Below are positions 56,309-64,000 of a stretch of 64,000 bases of DNA, one piece after another; position 1 is the stretch's first letter; every line of letters starts with the position of its first letter. Origin of the DNA: Amycolatopsis nigrescens CSC17Ta-90. Its GTDB lineage: Bacteria; Actinomycetota; Actinomycetes; Mycobacteriales; Pseudonocardiaceae. Location: contig NZ_ARVW01000001.1 in assembly GCF_000384315.1 (NCBI RefSeq), positions 3,534,157 through 3,598,156 of the forward strand. Direction: 5' to 3'. The position numbers were made by a program, and so were the translations under genes. The notes beneath the pieces were generated by a model. That model worked only from the letters and a program-made list of their open reading frames with translations. It did no database searches and had not been told where the DNA came from.

Positions 56309-56330
56309 CGATTCAGGCGGATCTGAATCG
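56309..56330. promoter_or_regulatory. Inverted repeat in the pckG upstream region
   Basis: CGATTCAG (56309-56316) and CTGAATCG (56323-56330), perfect 8-bp arms with 6-nt spacer, in the 375-bp gap before pckG, which holds no gene. It is a candidate site for a regulator of gluconeogenesis. Confidence 0.5.
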
Positions 56331-56420
56331 ATTCCCTGATCGTTCCTGTGAGAGAACCGACAGGACAGCCCTCGGTTACCTGCTGGCCACCCCGCTACGC
56401 TCGGGGAATCCCAAAAACCT

Positions 56421-56444
56421 GCACACCGGTTCCCGCCGGTGTGC
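56421..56444 (+). promoter_or_regulatory. Hairpin in the pckG leader
   Basis: GCACACCGG (56421-56429) and CCGGTGTGC (56436-56444), 6-nt loop, 87 bp before the start codon. It may stabilise or control the leader; no riboswitch class recognised. Confidence 0.4.
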
Positions 56445-56530
56445 GAAGCCATTCGGTCGCCGGCGATGGAGCCCGCTTCGGACGTAGTCGTTCGGTGTGG
56501 GCTTCTTCTCGTCGGAGTTCAGGAGAAGAG

Positions 56531-58354
56531 ATGACTGCAGTAGCCATCCCCGGGCTGGACAAGGCACCCACGTCGCACAGTGGTGTGTTGTCCTGGGTCC
56601 GGGAGGTCGCTGAGCTGACCACCCCGGACCGAGTGGTGTGGGTGGACGGCTCCGACGAAGAAGCCGCGCGCATCAACGCCGAACTCGTCGAAGCAGGCAC
56701 GTTCGTGCCGCTGAAGTCGAAGCCGAACTCCTACTGGGCCGCCTCGGACCCCGATGACGTGGCGAGGGTCGAGGAGCGCACCTTCATCTGCTCGGAGAAC
56801 GAGCAGGACGCCGGGCCGACCAACCACTGGCGGGACCCGGTCGAGATGAAGGCGACCATGACCGAGCTCTACCGGGGCTGCATGCGCGGTCGCACGATGT
56901 ACGTCATCCCGTTCTGCATGGGCCCGCTCGGCGACGAGAACCCGAAGCTGGGCATCGAGATCACCGACTTCGCCTACGTGGTCGCCTCGATGAACGTGAT
57001 GACCCGCGCCGGCAAGAAGGCGCTGGACAAGTTCGTCACCGAGGACGGCACCGAGCGCGAGTTCGTGCCCGCGCTGCACTCGGTCGGCGCGCCGCTGGAC
57101 GAGGGCCAGCAGGACGTGCCGTGGCCGTGCAACACCACCAAGTACATCACCCACTTCCCGGAGAGCCGCACCATCTGGAGCTACGGCTCCGGCTACGGCG
57201 GCAACTCGCTGCTCGGCAAGAAGTGCTACTCGCTGCGCATCGGTTCGGTGATCGCGCGGGACGAGGGCTGGCTCGCCGAGCACATGCTGATCCTGAAGCT
57301 GATCTCGCCGGAGAACGAGGTGCACTACGTCGCGGCGGCCTTCCCGTCCGCCTGCGGCAAGACGAACCTCGCCATGCTGCAGCCGACCATTCCCGGCTGG
57401 CGCGCGGAGACCCTCGGCGACGACATCGCGTGGATGCGCTTCGGCGACGACGGCAGGCTGTACGCGGTGAACCCGGAGTTCGGGTTCTTCGGCGTGGCGC
57501 CGGGCACCGACTGGCACACCAACCCGAACGCGATGCGCACCATCGAAAAGGGCAACACCGTGTTCACCAACGTCGCGCTGACCGACGACGGGGACATCTG
57601 GTGGGAGGGCATGGAGAACACGCCTTCGCACGCGACTTCGTGGAAGAAGCAGGACTGGACCCCCGACTCCGAGGAGAAGGCGGCGCACCCGAACTCGCGC
57701 TACTGCACGCCGATGTCGCAGTGCCCGATCCTGGCGCCGGAGTGGGACGACCCCAAGGGTGTGCCGATCTCGGCGATCCTGTTCGGCGGCCGCCGCAAGA
57801 CCACCGTGCCGCTGGTGAACGAGGCCCGCGACTGGCAGCACGGCGTGTTCATGGGCGCCACCATGTCCTCGGAGAAGACCGCGGCCGCGGCCGGCACGGT
57901 CGGCGAGGTGCGCCGCGACCCGATGGCCATGCTGCCGTTCCTCGGCTACCACGCCGGTGACTACTTCAAGCACTGGCTGGACCTCGGCAAGAACGCCGAC
58001 GCGGCGAAGCTGCCGAAGATCTTCTACGTGAACTGGTTCCGCCGTGGCGACGACAAGCGCTTCCTGTGGCCGGGATTCGGTGAGAACTCGCGGGTGCTGA
58101 AGTGGATCATCGACCGGGTCGAGGGCCGCGGCAACGCGGTGGAGACCCCGGTCGGGTTCGTGCCCACCGCGGCGGACCTGGACACCGAGGGCCTCACCGA
58201 GCCGATCGAGGACATCCAGGCCGCGCTCGCCGTGGACCCAGCGGAATGGCGCGAGGAGCTCCCGCTGATCGAGGAGTGGTTCGAGAAGATCGGTGACCGC
58301 GTCCCGGCCGGTCTCCGCGACGAACTCGACCAGCTCGCCCAACGCCTCGCCTGA
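56531..58354 (+). CDS. pckG: Phosphoenolpyruvate carboxykinase (GTP)
   Basis: A 607-residue enzyme making PEP from oxaloacetate with GTP, the first step of gluconeogenesis. GTP-class marks: [10 protein letters not shown], the H-S-V-G-A-P and [15 protein letters not shown] segments, the kinase loop [11 protein letters not shown] near 275-285, L-G-D-D-I-A-W-M-R near 297, and [10 protein letters not shown] near 423. ATG follows AGGAGAAG; upstream in-frame codons are leader. Full length. A family B palindrome follows the stop by 13 bp. Confidence 0.98.
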   Translation: MTAVAIPGLDKAPTSHSGVLSWVREVAELTTPDRVVWVDGSDEEAARINAELVEAGTFVPLKSKPNSYWAASDPDDVARVEERTFICSENEQDAGPTNHWRDPVEMKATMTELYRGCMRGRTMYVIPFCMGPLGDENPKLGIEITDFAYVVASMNVMTRAGKKALDKFVTEDGTEREFVPALHSVGAPLDEGQQDVPWPCNTTKYITHFPESRTIWSYGSGYGGNSLLGKKCYSLRIGSVIARDEGWLAEHMLILKLISPENEVHYVAAAFPSACGKTNLAMLQPTIPGWRAETLGDDIAWMRFGDDGRLYAVNPEFGFFGVAPGTDWHTNPNAMRTIEKGNTVFTNVALTDDGDIWWEGMENTPSHATSWKKQDWTPDSEEKAAHPNSRYCTPMSQCPILAPEWDDPKGVPISAILFGGRRKTTVPLVNEARDWQHGVFMGATMSSEKTAAAAGTVGEVRRDPMAMLPFLGYHAGDYFKHWLDLGKNADAAKLPKIFYVNWFRRGDDKRFLWPGFGENSRVLKWIIDRVEGRGNAVETPVGFVPTAADLDTEGLTEPIEDIQAALAVDPAEWREELPLIEEWFEKIGDRVPAGLRDELDQLAQRLA

Positions 58355-58367
58355 CCCAGCCCTATAT

Positions 58368-58420
58368 GCAGTGAAGGCCACCTTGCCTGCGTTCAACGCA
58401 GGCAAGGTGGCCTTCGCTGC
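58368..58420. terminator. Palindromic repeat, family B (26-bp arms)
   Basis: GCAGTGAAGGCCACCTTGCC... (58368-58393) pairs with 58395-58420 around a single C; the one non-identity gives a G-U pair in RNA. Nearly identical to the element after ino1. Confidence 0.85.
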
Positions 58421-58452
58421 GTTAATGGAGTGCGGGGGTGGAGGGGAAAGGG

Positions 58453-58458
58453 CAGGGT
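58453..58458 (+). promoter_or_regulatory. Weak -10 box of the F420-type oxidoreductase gene
   Basis: CAGGGT, one change from TANNNT, ends 6 nt before the ATG at 58465. Confidence 0.3.
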
Positions 58459-58464
58459 GGGGTT

Positions 58465-59343
58465 ATGAGCAAGAGCAGGCCGTTTCGCTTCGCGGTCAAC
58501 ATGCACGTGCCGGCTTCGCGCAAGGAGTGGGTGGAGAAGTGCCGCAAGGCCGAGGAGCTCGGCTACCAGGTGATCGGGGTCGCCGACCATCTCGGCATGC
58601 CGCCGCCCTTCCCGTCGCTGGTGCTCGCGGCCGAGGCGACCGAGCGGGCTCGGCTGAACACCTACGTGCTCAACGCGCCCTTCTACAACCCGACCCTGCT
58701 GGCCCGTGAGGCCACCGGCACCGACCAGTTCACCGACGGCAGGCTCGAACTCGGCCTCGGCGCCGGTTACGTGCAGGCCGAGTTCGAGGCCGCCGGCATC
58801 CCCTTCGAACGCCCGGGGCTGCGGATCGACCACCTGGAGCGGACCATCACCGAGCTCCAGCGGCTTTACGCCGATCCGGAGCACAAGCCGCGCCCGGTGC
58901 AGCAGCCCGGCCCGCCGCTGATGATCGCCGGTGGCGGGGACCGGCTGCTCACCCTGGCCGCGCGGTACGCCGACATCATCGGTTTCGCGGGCGGACGGCC
59001 GGTCGCCAAGGGTGCCGCACCGTCCTTTGAGGACGACGACGGCATGCTCGAGCGGGTCGAGTTCGTCCGCGACCGCTTGCACGGCCGGGACGCGGAGCTG
59101 AACCTGCTGCTCCCGTTCCTGGACCTCACCGGCGACCGAGCCGGCTCGCTGGAGAAGCTGCGGCAGTTCGCGCCCGGAATGACCGAGGAGTTGCTCGACC
59201 GGACCCCCAGCGTGCTGATCGGCGACGAGCGGCACGCCGCGGATCGGCTGCACGAGCTGCGGGAGCGGTTCGGGTTCAGCTACTTCACCGTGCTGGAGGA
59301 CAACCTGGAGCCGTTCTCGCGGATCGTCGGGCTGCTGCGTTAA
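58465..59343 (+). CDS. LLM-class F420-dependent oxidoreductase
   Basis: A 292-residue luciferase-like monooxygenase-fold enzyme: F-R-F-A-V-N-M-H-V-P at the start, A-D-H-L-G near 45, G-R-L-E-L-G-L-G-A-G-Y-V near 93-104, then E-F-E-A-A-G-I-P-F, and P-P-L-M-I-A-G-G-G near 150. These are the marks of the actinobacterial F420-using group. It likely reduces or oxidises an organic hydride acceptor; substrate unknown. The next gene on the other strand ends 7 bp away. Confidence 0.9.
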   Translation: MSKSRPFRFAVNMHVPASRKEWVEKCRKAEELGYQVIGVADHLGMPPPFPSLVLAAEATERARLNTYVLNAPFYNPTLLAREATGTDQFTDGRLELGLGAGYVQAEFEAAGIPFERPGLRIDHLERTITELQRLYADPEHKPRPVQQPGPPLMIAGGGDRLLTLAARYADIIGFAGGRPVAKGAAPSFEDDDGMLERVEFVRDRLHGRDAELNLLLPFLDLTGDRAGSLEKLRQFAPGMTEELLDRTPSVLIGDERHAADRLHELRERFGFSYFTVLEDNLEPFSRIVGLLR

Positions 59344-59349
59344 CCGGCG

Positions 59350-60243
59350 CTAGATGGCACGACCTCGCTGGAACGCTTTGCTCAGCGCCAAATCGATCGG
59401 CCCGGAGAGCATCGTGGTGGCCGCCGAGGTGGCCTTGGTCCAAAGCGGTTCCATCGACTTCGGCCGCCGCACGATCGCGTCGCAGAGCACCCCGGCCGCG
59501 GTGGCAGGGGAGATGCCGGGGATCTGCCGGACGCTCGGTGACGGCGCGCTCATCCTGGTGTGCACGAGTCCCATGTAGACACTCGTGGCGGTCACCCCGT
59601 CGCCCTTGGCCTCCAGCGCCATGGTGCGCAACCACCAGTCGAAGGCGACCTTGGAGGACAGGTAGGCGCCCCACAGCGGGACGGCCGGCATGCCGGGGGC
59701 GACCCCGTGCGTGGCCACCGAGACCACGTGGCCGGACCGCCGTTCCCGCATCGACGGCAGCAGGCCGAGGGTGAGCCGGACCGGCCCGAGGTAGTTGATC
59801 GCCATGGTGCGCTCGTAGTCGTGCGCCCGGTCGTAGGAGTCCTCGACGGAGCGCCGGATGGACCGGCCCGCGTTGTTCACCAGCACGTCCACGTGGCCGT
59901 GCTTGTCCAGCACCTGCTCGACCAGCGCCTGCACCGCCGGGCCGTCGGTGAGGTCGGCCGGGTAGCCGTGCGCCTCGCCGCCGGCCGCGGTGATCGAGCC
60001 GGCCACCTCACGTAGCCGGTCGTCGCTGCGCGCCACCAGCAGCACGGTCGCGCCGGCGGCGCCGAGCCGCCGGGCGGTGGCCTCGCCGATCCCGAAGGAC
60101 GCGCCGGTGAGCAGCACCGTCTTGCCGCGTACCGCCGCCGCCAGCTCCTGGTCGGTGCAGTGCCCGCGCATGGTGAACAGCGACCGGGCGGTGCGCCATG
60201 CCGCGGTTCGGGCCAGGGAGAGCGGAGACAGGGCCACGGTCAC
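59350..60243 (-). CDS. Short-chain dehydrogenase/reductase, extended N-terminus
   Basis: A 297-residue SDR with a 40-residue helical, basic leader (ALSPLSLARTAAWRTARSLF) suggesting membrane contact, then T-G-A-S-F-G-I-G (46-53), N-N-A-G (122-125), S-V-A-T-H and Y-L-S-S-K near 192-196. R-S-D at the end of strand 2 suggests NADPH. The long leader and W-W-L-R-T-M-A are typical of actinobacterial ketoacyl/lipid-active SDRs. It is divergent from a TetR gene that probably represses it. Confidence 0.9.
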   Translation of the reverse strand: MTVALSPLSLARTAAWRTARSLFTMRGHCTDQELAAAVRGKTVLLTGASFGIGEATARRLGAAGATVLLVARSDDRLREVAGSITAAGGEAHGYPADLTDGPAVQALVEQVLDKHGHVDVLVNNAGRSIRRSVEDSYDRAHDYERTMAINYLGPVRLTLGLLPSMRERRSGHVVSVATHGVAPGMPAVPLWGAYLSSKVAFDWWLRTMALEAKGDGVTATSVYMGLVHTRMSAPSPSVRQIPGISPATAAGVLCDAIVRRPKSMEPLWTKATSAATTMLSGPIDLALSKAFQRGRAI

Positions 60244-60274
60244 TCCTTGGATAATATCAATATTTGAGTAGCAA

Positions 60275-60313
60275 CGTAATCCGGATAACGACGAATTGTC
60301 AACGAGCTACCAT
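60275..60313 (+). promoter_or_regulatory. Operator palindrome and tetR promoter
   Basis: CGTAATCCGGATAACG (60275-60290) is a 16-bp palindrome with one mismatched pair, central in the divergent SDR/TetR gap. TACCAT at 60308-60313 ends 7 nt before the TetR ATG, a leaderless pattern. Confidence 0.6.
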
Positions 60314-60320
60314 CAGCGGC

Positions 60321-60920
60321 ATGGCCCGACTGAGCCGCGCCGAGAGCCAGGCGCGCACCCGCGAGCTGCTGGTGGACACCGCGCGCGAGCTGTTCCTCCG
60401 CGACGGCTACAGCGCCACGTCGCTGGCCAAGGTGGCCGAGGTGGCCGGCTTCTCCACCGGTGCGGTGTACTCGAACTTCGAGAACAAGAGCGCGCTGGCG
60501 CTGGTCGTGCTGGACCGGATCCAGGAGGAGAAGCTCGGCGAGGCCGGGGTGATCTTCGCGGACCGGGCCGGCCTGGACGAGAAGCTGGACGCGATCCGGG
60601 AGTGGGCCGACCGCACGCTGGACAGCGGCTGGGCCAGGCTGGAGCTGGAGTTCGCGCTGGAGGCCAGGGCGGATCCGCAGCTGGTGCGGGCGCTGGTGGA
60701 CCGCGAGGCGCAGGTGGTCGCGCTGGTCGCCAGGACCCTGGAGCAGCCGCTGGCCGACCTCGGCCTGGACGGGGTGGTGCCGCCAAAGGTGCTGGCCGGC
60801 GGGTTGATCAGCCTCGCGGTCGGACTGGCCATGCAGCGCCTCGTCGACCCCAAGGTGTCCACCAGCGGGCTGATCGACCTGCTGCGCAGTGTGCTCGGCT
60901 TCGCCGCGAAAGCGCGCTAA
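60321..60920 (+). CDS. TetR-family transcriptional regulator
   Basis: A 199-residue regulator. Helix-turn-helix at about 10-58 (RTRELLVDTARELFLRDGYS, then L-A-K-V-A-E-V-A-G-F-S-T-G-A-V-Y-S-N-F-E-N-K). It is divergent from the SDR gene with a palindrome between, so it likely represses that gene and itself. The 3' end overlaps the XRE gene stop by 3-4 bp, tail to tail. Confidence 0.95.
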   Translation: MARLSRAESQARTRELLVDTARELFLRDGYSATSLAKVAEVAGFSTGAVYSNFENKSALALVVLDRIQEEKLGEAGVIFADRAGLDEKLDAIREWADRTLDSGWARLELEFALEARADPQLVRALVDREAQVVALVARTLEQPLADLGLDGVVPPKVLAGGLISLAVGLAMQRLVDPKVSTSGLIDLLRSVLGFAAKAR

Positions 60921-61177
60921 CCCGCCTGCGCGAAGCGGAGGTCCACGGTGCCGCGCAGGGTGTCCAAGGAAAGGCCGACCGCGTCGGCGACCGCGACCAC
61001 GGTGAAGAACGCCGGGGTGGGGATGCGGCCGGTTTCGATCTTGCGCAGGGTCTCCACCGAGATCCCGGCCTCGGCGGCCACGTCGACCATGCTGCGGGCG
61101 CCGCGGGCGGTGCGGAGCACGGCTCCCAGCCGCTCCCCGCGTTCGCGTTCGGCTTCGGTCAGCGGCACTCGCACCAT
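60917..61177 (-). CDS. XRE-family helix-turn-helix regulator, small
   Basis: An 86-residue protein consisting of little more than a lambda-repressor-like domain: E-R-L-G-A-V-L-R-T-A-R-G-A-R-S-M, V-A-A-E-A-G-I-S-V-E-T-L-R-K-I-E-T-G-R-I-P, F-F-T-V-V-A-V-A-D-A-V-G-L-S-L. ATG 61177 with a TAGTAT box 7 nt upstream is preferred to a GTG/ATG 26 codons earlier. Such solitary regulators often autoregulate. Target unknown; a strong inverted repeat lies 28 bp upstream. Confidence 0.85.
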   Translation of the reverse strand: MVRVPLTEAERERGERLGAVLRTARGARSMVDVAAEAGISVETLRKIETGRIPTPAFFTVVAVADAVGLSLDTLRGTVDLRFAQAG

Positions 61178-61184
61178 GCCACCA

Positions 61185-61190
61185 ATACTA
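61185..61190 (-). promoter_or_regulatory. Probable -10 box of the XRE gene (leaderless start)
   Basis: TAGTAT on the minus strand, 7 nt before the ATG at 61177. Confidence 0.5.
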
Positions 61191-61204
61191 ATCCCACCGG
61201 TTGC

Positions 61205-61240
61205 CCACAACCTGTGGACAACCTTGTGCACAGGTTGTGG
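61205..61240. promoter_or_regulatory. 12-bp inverted repeat with DnaA-box-like sites upstream of the XRE gene
   Basis: CCACAACCTGTG (61205-61216) and CACAGGTTGTGG (61229-61240) are perfect complements with a 12-nt spacer. TGTGGACAA (61213-61221, a consensus DnaA box) and TTGTGCACA (61224-61232) overlap it. It could be an XRE operator or a DnaA site. Confidence 0.5.
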
Positions 61241-61361
61241 AGTAACGGACCGCAACCAGAACGCAACCTTCGTCCTGCATCAAACCCGGACCTCGTGCGT
61301 CTTATTCAGTGACGGCGGCCACAGCGAGTGGCCGCGACACAAGCACAGGGGAGGTCCGAAC

Positions 61362-61520
61362 ATGTTGATCGCAGCAGCCGCGATGCTGGTCCTCGCGCTT
61401 GGTGCCGCGTTGTTCCTGGTGCTCACCGGCGCCTTCGTGCCCGAGTCGCAGATCCCGGAGCAGCGGAAAACGGAAAGCCCCGCCGAGCCGAAGCTCGACG
61501 GGGCCGCGAAACAGCGTTAG
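61362..61520 (+). CDS. Small single-helix membrane protein
   Basis: A 52-residue protein, MLIAAAAMLVLALGAALFLV and L-T-G-A-F-V-P-E-S-Q, one membrane helix followed by a charged cytosolic or external tail (EQRKTESPAEPKLDGAAKQR). The ATG has GGGGAGG 7 nt upstream, which argues that it is translated although short. It is convergent with the hydrolase gene, 5 bp away. No family recognised. Confidence 0.6.
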   Translation: MLIAAAAMLVLALGAALFLVLTGAFVPESQIPEQRKTESPAEPKLDGAAKQR

Positions 61521-61525
61521 CCGGA

Positions 61526-63139
61526 TTACGCGCCGGGTGGTACCGGCAACGGCAGACCGGGCAGGCTCTGGTCGGCCGGCACCTTGCCGTCCACGAGGTA
61601 GTCCTCCACCACCTTGTCCACACCCGTGTTGCCACCGGCGTAGATGCCGTGGTCACCCTCGTCGGTGACGGTCAGCATCCGCGAGTTCGCGAACGCCTGG
61701 TGTGCGCGCGTCGCGCCTTCGATCGGGGTGGCCGGGTCGTGCGTCGCCTGCACGATCAGCACCGGCGGCACGCCATGGCCGTTGAGCACCGGCAGCGGTG
61801 CGGGCTGGTTCTTCCAGAAGATGCACGGCTGGATCAGCCAGCCCGCCCCGAGCAGCGGCAGCTGCTGGTCGATCAGCTTCTGCGACTGCCGGATCACCGT
61901 GTTGCGGTTCCCGGTCCACGGTCCCTCGTTGCACGGGATGGTCCAGAAGCTCGCGTCGTAGGCGTCGTCGTAGTCGGTCGGCACCATCAGCGGCTGCGGG
62001 CCGTTGACCTCGGAGTCGGCCTGCCGGTCCACCTTGACCTGCTGCGCCGCCGCGGCCTTCTGCGCCTCCGGTGCGTCGCCCTGGGTCAGCGTGCGGACGT
62101 TCACCAGCCGGGTGGCCGTGGCCGCGAAGCGGCTCTTGGCGTAGAGCTGGCCGGCGATGTAGGAGTCCAGCTCGTTCGCGGACAGCGGCGCGCCGTCGAT
62201 CACCACCGGGTTCTTGGTGAGCGCGTAGCGGACCTGCTCGTAGGTCTGCCTTGCCGCCTCACCGGAGGTGCCGAAGTGGTACACCGAGTCGTACTTCGCC
62301 ATCCACGGCAGGAAGTCCTGCCGGAAGCGGCGCTCGAAGCCGAGCGGCTGCCAGTCGAAGGACTTCTGCCAGGTGGTGGTGAATTCGGTGGCCGAGTCCA
62401 GCACGAACCGGCCGGTGCGGTCCGGGTAGGCCTGCGCGTAGTGCGCGCCCATCCAGGTGCCCGCCGAGTAGCCCACCCAGTTGATCTTGTCCCGCTTGAG
62501 CAGAGCCCGCAGCAGGTCGATGTCCTTGACCGTCTGGTCGGTGTTGATCAGCGGGCCGAGCTCACCGGACTTCACCTGGCAGGAGTTCGCCGCGTACCGG
62601 GTGGCGTCCAGGATCAGGTTCAGGTTCTTCCGGTCGCGGTCCCGCGGGTCCAGCGTGCTGCCGGTGCCGATCGCGCCACCGCAGGTGATGTTCGTGCTCT
62701 TCCCGGTGCCGCGCGGGTCGAAGCCGACGATCTCCTGGTTCACCCGCAGCTTGGCCTGGTTGCGCAGCCGCGCCGGGAAGCTGCGGCCGGGCGCGCCGGG
62801 GCCGCCCGGGTTGGTGATCACGCTGGCGGTGGCCTTGTCGCCGGTTGCCTTGAGCCTGCTCACCGCGATGGTCAGGTCGATCCGGTCGTCCGGCCGGTAC
62901 CAGTCGCGCGGGGTGGTGAAGGTCGCGCACTCGATGCCTTCGGCACCGGGCGGTGGTGCGCTGGGCAGTTCGTCCGGTCCGCAGGTGTGCCAGTTCAACG
63001 CCTGGCTCGCGTAGCGGTCCGGGATGTTCGTGGAGTTCAGCGGCGGTGCCCCCGCCTCGGCGGCGAACGCCGGTGTGAACCCCGCCAGCAGGGTGCCCGC
63101 CATCGCCGGGATCACCACCGCATAGCGCAGTTTTCGCAT
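61526..63139 (-). CDS. Secreted alpha/beta hydrolase, tripeptidyl-aminopeptidase-like
   Basis: A 537-residue exported serine hydrolase. Signal peptide MRKLRYAVVIPAMAGTLLAG ending near A-F-A-A (residue 26). The N-terminal strand W-H-T-C-G...I-E-C-A-T-F-T-T-P-R-D-W and N-P-G-G-P-G-A-P-G oxyanion region are typical of the SlpD/SlpE and tripeptidyl aminopeptidase group; nucleophile Ser in V-G-Y-S-A-G-T-W near 202; Asp in A-T-H-D-P-A-T-P near 476; His in E-G-D-H-G-I-Y near 503. Paired cysteines suggest disulfides. ATG 63139 follows AAGGGG. Likely releases short peptides from proteins outside the cell. Confidence 0.92.
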   Translation of the reverse strand: MRKLRYAVVIPAMAGTLLAGFTPAFAAEAGAPPLNSTNIPDRYASQALNWHTCGPDELPSAPPPGAEGIECATFTTPRDWYRPDDRIDLTIAVSRLKATGDKATASVITNPGGPGAPGRSFPARLRNQAKLRVNQEIVGFDPRGTGKSTNITCGGAIGTGSTLDPRDRDRKNLNLILDATRYAANSCQVKSGELGPLINTDQTVKDIDLLRALLKRDKINWVGYSAGTWMGAHYAQAYPDRTGRFVLDSATEFTTTWQKSFDWQPLGFERRFRQDFLPWMAKYDSVYHFGTSGEAARQTYEQVRYALTKNPVVIDGAPLSANELDSYIAGQLYAKSRFAATATRLVNVRTLTQGDAPEAQKAAAAQQVKVDRQADSEVNGPQPLMVPTDYDDAYDASFWTIPCNEGPWTGNRNTVIRQSQKLIDQQLPLLGAGWLIQPCIFWKNQPAPLPVLNGHGVPPVLIVQATHDPATPIEGATRAHQAFANSRMLTVTDEGDHGIYAGGNTGVDKVVEDYLVDGKVPADQSLPGLPLPVPPGA

Positions 63140-63254
63140 TTTTGCCCCTTTTTCCTTTTGACTTGCCCCGCGGCCGTTACTTGATATCCGGACCAGGAAT
63201 GGCTTTGCAACCGCCGTTAGTCGTATGGCCAGCGGTTTCGCCGTTCGGGAGAGC

Positions 63255-64000
63255 TCATTTCGGTAACGGGCCACCGCGCACGTTACGTAGTGGAAGGGTT
63301 ACCGGAGTCTGCGGTTCGGCATAGCAGACCAGGTAGACGTTGCCATTCGCGTACTGCTGCGCGCTCGGCCATCGCCAGGCGTAGAACACGTCCTTGCGCC
63401 CGTCCCGGATACCGAGATAGTCGTCGATCTTCGGTTTGCAGTGCGGCTCCCCCTGCGCGTTGATCGCGTCCGCCGACGGCATCGGCTGGCCGGGCTCGCC
63501 CAGCTTCAGCACGCCGGGCACGGTCTCCGCGACATGCGTGGTGTTGCACGGCACCCGCTGGACCGCCGCGTCGCGCGCCTTGACCGAAGAGCAGATCTGG
63601 TAGTTGAAGATCCCGTCGCCGGCCAGCACGCCGCTCAGCGAGCCGGTGCGCGAGGTGCCCTTACCGTCCACATTGATCTCGGAGACCCCGCAGAGCTGCC
63701 AGCGCTCGCCACCGGCCCACTGCTGCTTGTTCGGCCAGGCCATCCAGGCGTCCAGGCTGGTCACCGCGAACTCGCCGCTGCCGAGGTAGCCGGTTAGCGC
63801 GGCGTAGCAGTCCGGCATCTCGGCGTTCAGCAGCGCGGTCTGCTCCGGATAGCCCGCACCGGCGGCCTGGCCGATCTCGGTGACTGCGGTGATCTCCACG
63901 GTGTGCGCCGCACTGCACTGGCGCGGGGTGATGTTGTCGTCCAGCACGCATTCGCCGACCTTCGGCAGCACGGTCGGCTTGGGCTTCGGCGGCGCGGGTG
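63255..64000 (-). CDS. Septum-formation-domain protein, C-terminal part (gene runs off the right edge)
   Basis: At least 248 residues; the frame continues to the window end as P-A-P-P-K-P-K-P-T-V-L-P-K-V, a Pro/Lys-rich linker likely following a membrane helix outside the window. Two repeats of a cysteine-containing domain are visible: V-G-E-C-V-L-D-D...R-Q-C-S-A-A-H-T-V-E-I and Q-I-C-S-S-V...V-P-C-N-T-T-H-V-A-E-T, each ending in a C-H-x-x-E-type strand, as in the septum formation domain of actinobacterial envelope proteins. Function in division is by family name only. No internal start should be used. Confidence 0.75.
   Translation of the reverse strand, partial: PAPPKPKPTVLPKVGECVLDDNITPRQCSAAHTVEITAVTEIGQAAGAGYPEQTALLNAEMPDCYAALTGYLGSGEFAVTSLDAWMAWPNKQQWAGGERWQLCGVSEINVDGKGTSRTGSLSGVLAGDGIFNYQICSSVKARDAAVQRVPCNTTHVAETVPGVLKLGEPGQPMPSADAINAQGEPHCKPKIDDYLGIRDGRKDVFYAWRWPSAQQYANGNVYLVCYAEPQTPVTLPLRNVRGGPLPK

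Noticed and set aside
56155-56530. A riboswitch or small RNA upstream of pckG
   Set aside because: Only two simple inverted repeats were seen; no known riboswitch core was recognised.
20942-58420. Palindrome families as inverted ends of insertion sequences
   Set aside because: No transposase, no paired terminal repeats around a larger unit (except the family C pair, which is in direct order) and no visible target-site duplication.
1-64000. CRISPR arrays, tRNA or rRNA genes, integrase or phage genes
   Set aside because: No spaced direct-repeat array, cloverleaf-like sequence, rRNA stretch or recombinase motif was noticed on either strand.

Overview
The window is GC-rich actinobacterial chromosome with strong C/G wobble preference, frequent GTG/TTG starts and many TANNNT boxes placed 6-7 nt before start codons. 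Gene content (type VII secretion-linked EspG/PPE-like/DUF3558 genes, DUF5318, DUF6802, F420-type oxidoreductase, tandem PhoX enzymes) suggests Pseudonocardiaceae, most likely Amycolatopsis or a close relative. The order rpsF-ssb-rpsR-rplI ... dnaB on one side and GT87-ponA-DUF5318-PadR-ino1 on the other matches the block Rv0046c-Rv0058 of Mycobacterium tuberculosis as I recall it, which places the window in the origin-proximal core. No tRNA, rRNA, CRISPR array or transposase was seen.

Layout. 1-5 kb: an ArsR regulator cut by the window edge, a LysR regulator divergent from a small membrane protein plus Tat-exported multicopper oxidase, then a patch of gene decay (a 27-codon remnant, a shortened YdeI gene, an internally deleted VOC gene) next to a YafY regulator. 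5-15 kb: dnaB, a four-gene type VII secretion-associated module (small helical protein, DUF3558 lipoprotein, PPE-like protein, EspG), the ribosomal/SSB operon, and three tandem paralogous secreted proteins with a shared C-terminal membrane anchor. 15-26 kb: endonuclease IV, two GT87 membrane glycosyltransferases whose 3' ends overlap tail to tail, a ROK regulator divergent from a Gfo/Idh/MocA dehydrogenase, the bifunctional penicillin-binding protein, DUF5318, PadR and inositol-phosphate synthase.

26-49 kb: a HAD phosphatase, a MarR-MFS pair, two PhoX phosphatases (the second behind a PHO box), an ACS-type MFS transporter, short-chain dehydrogenases, an amidohydrolase, a two-component system beside an ABC/FtsX-type exporter, trmB, an ABC-2 exporter whose ATPase gene looks mosaic, a TetR-SDR pair and a DUF559 nuclease-like gene sitting between two copies of one palindromic repeat. 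49-64 kb: a second two-component system with a duplicated start region, a dynamin / GrpE-like / dynamin cluster with a calcium-loop DUF6802 protein behind it, pckG, an F420-type oxidoreductase, an SDR/TetR pair, an XRE regulator, a secreted peptidase-like alpha/beta hydrolase and a truncated septum-formation-domain protein.

The most unusual signals are (i) three families of near-perfect 44-56 bp palindromes (A at 33154, 42782, 53352; B at 20942, 26344, 58368; C at 48055, 49105), each at the 3' end of a gene, copied between unrelated loci and in three cases supplying the neighbour's stop codon; (ii) the dynamin-GrpE-dynamin cluster; (iii) a perfect hairpin holding the ribosome-binding site and start of the first phoX; and (iv) repeated DnaA-box-like sites, several in inverted pairs, scattered through intergenic regions.
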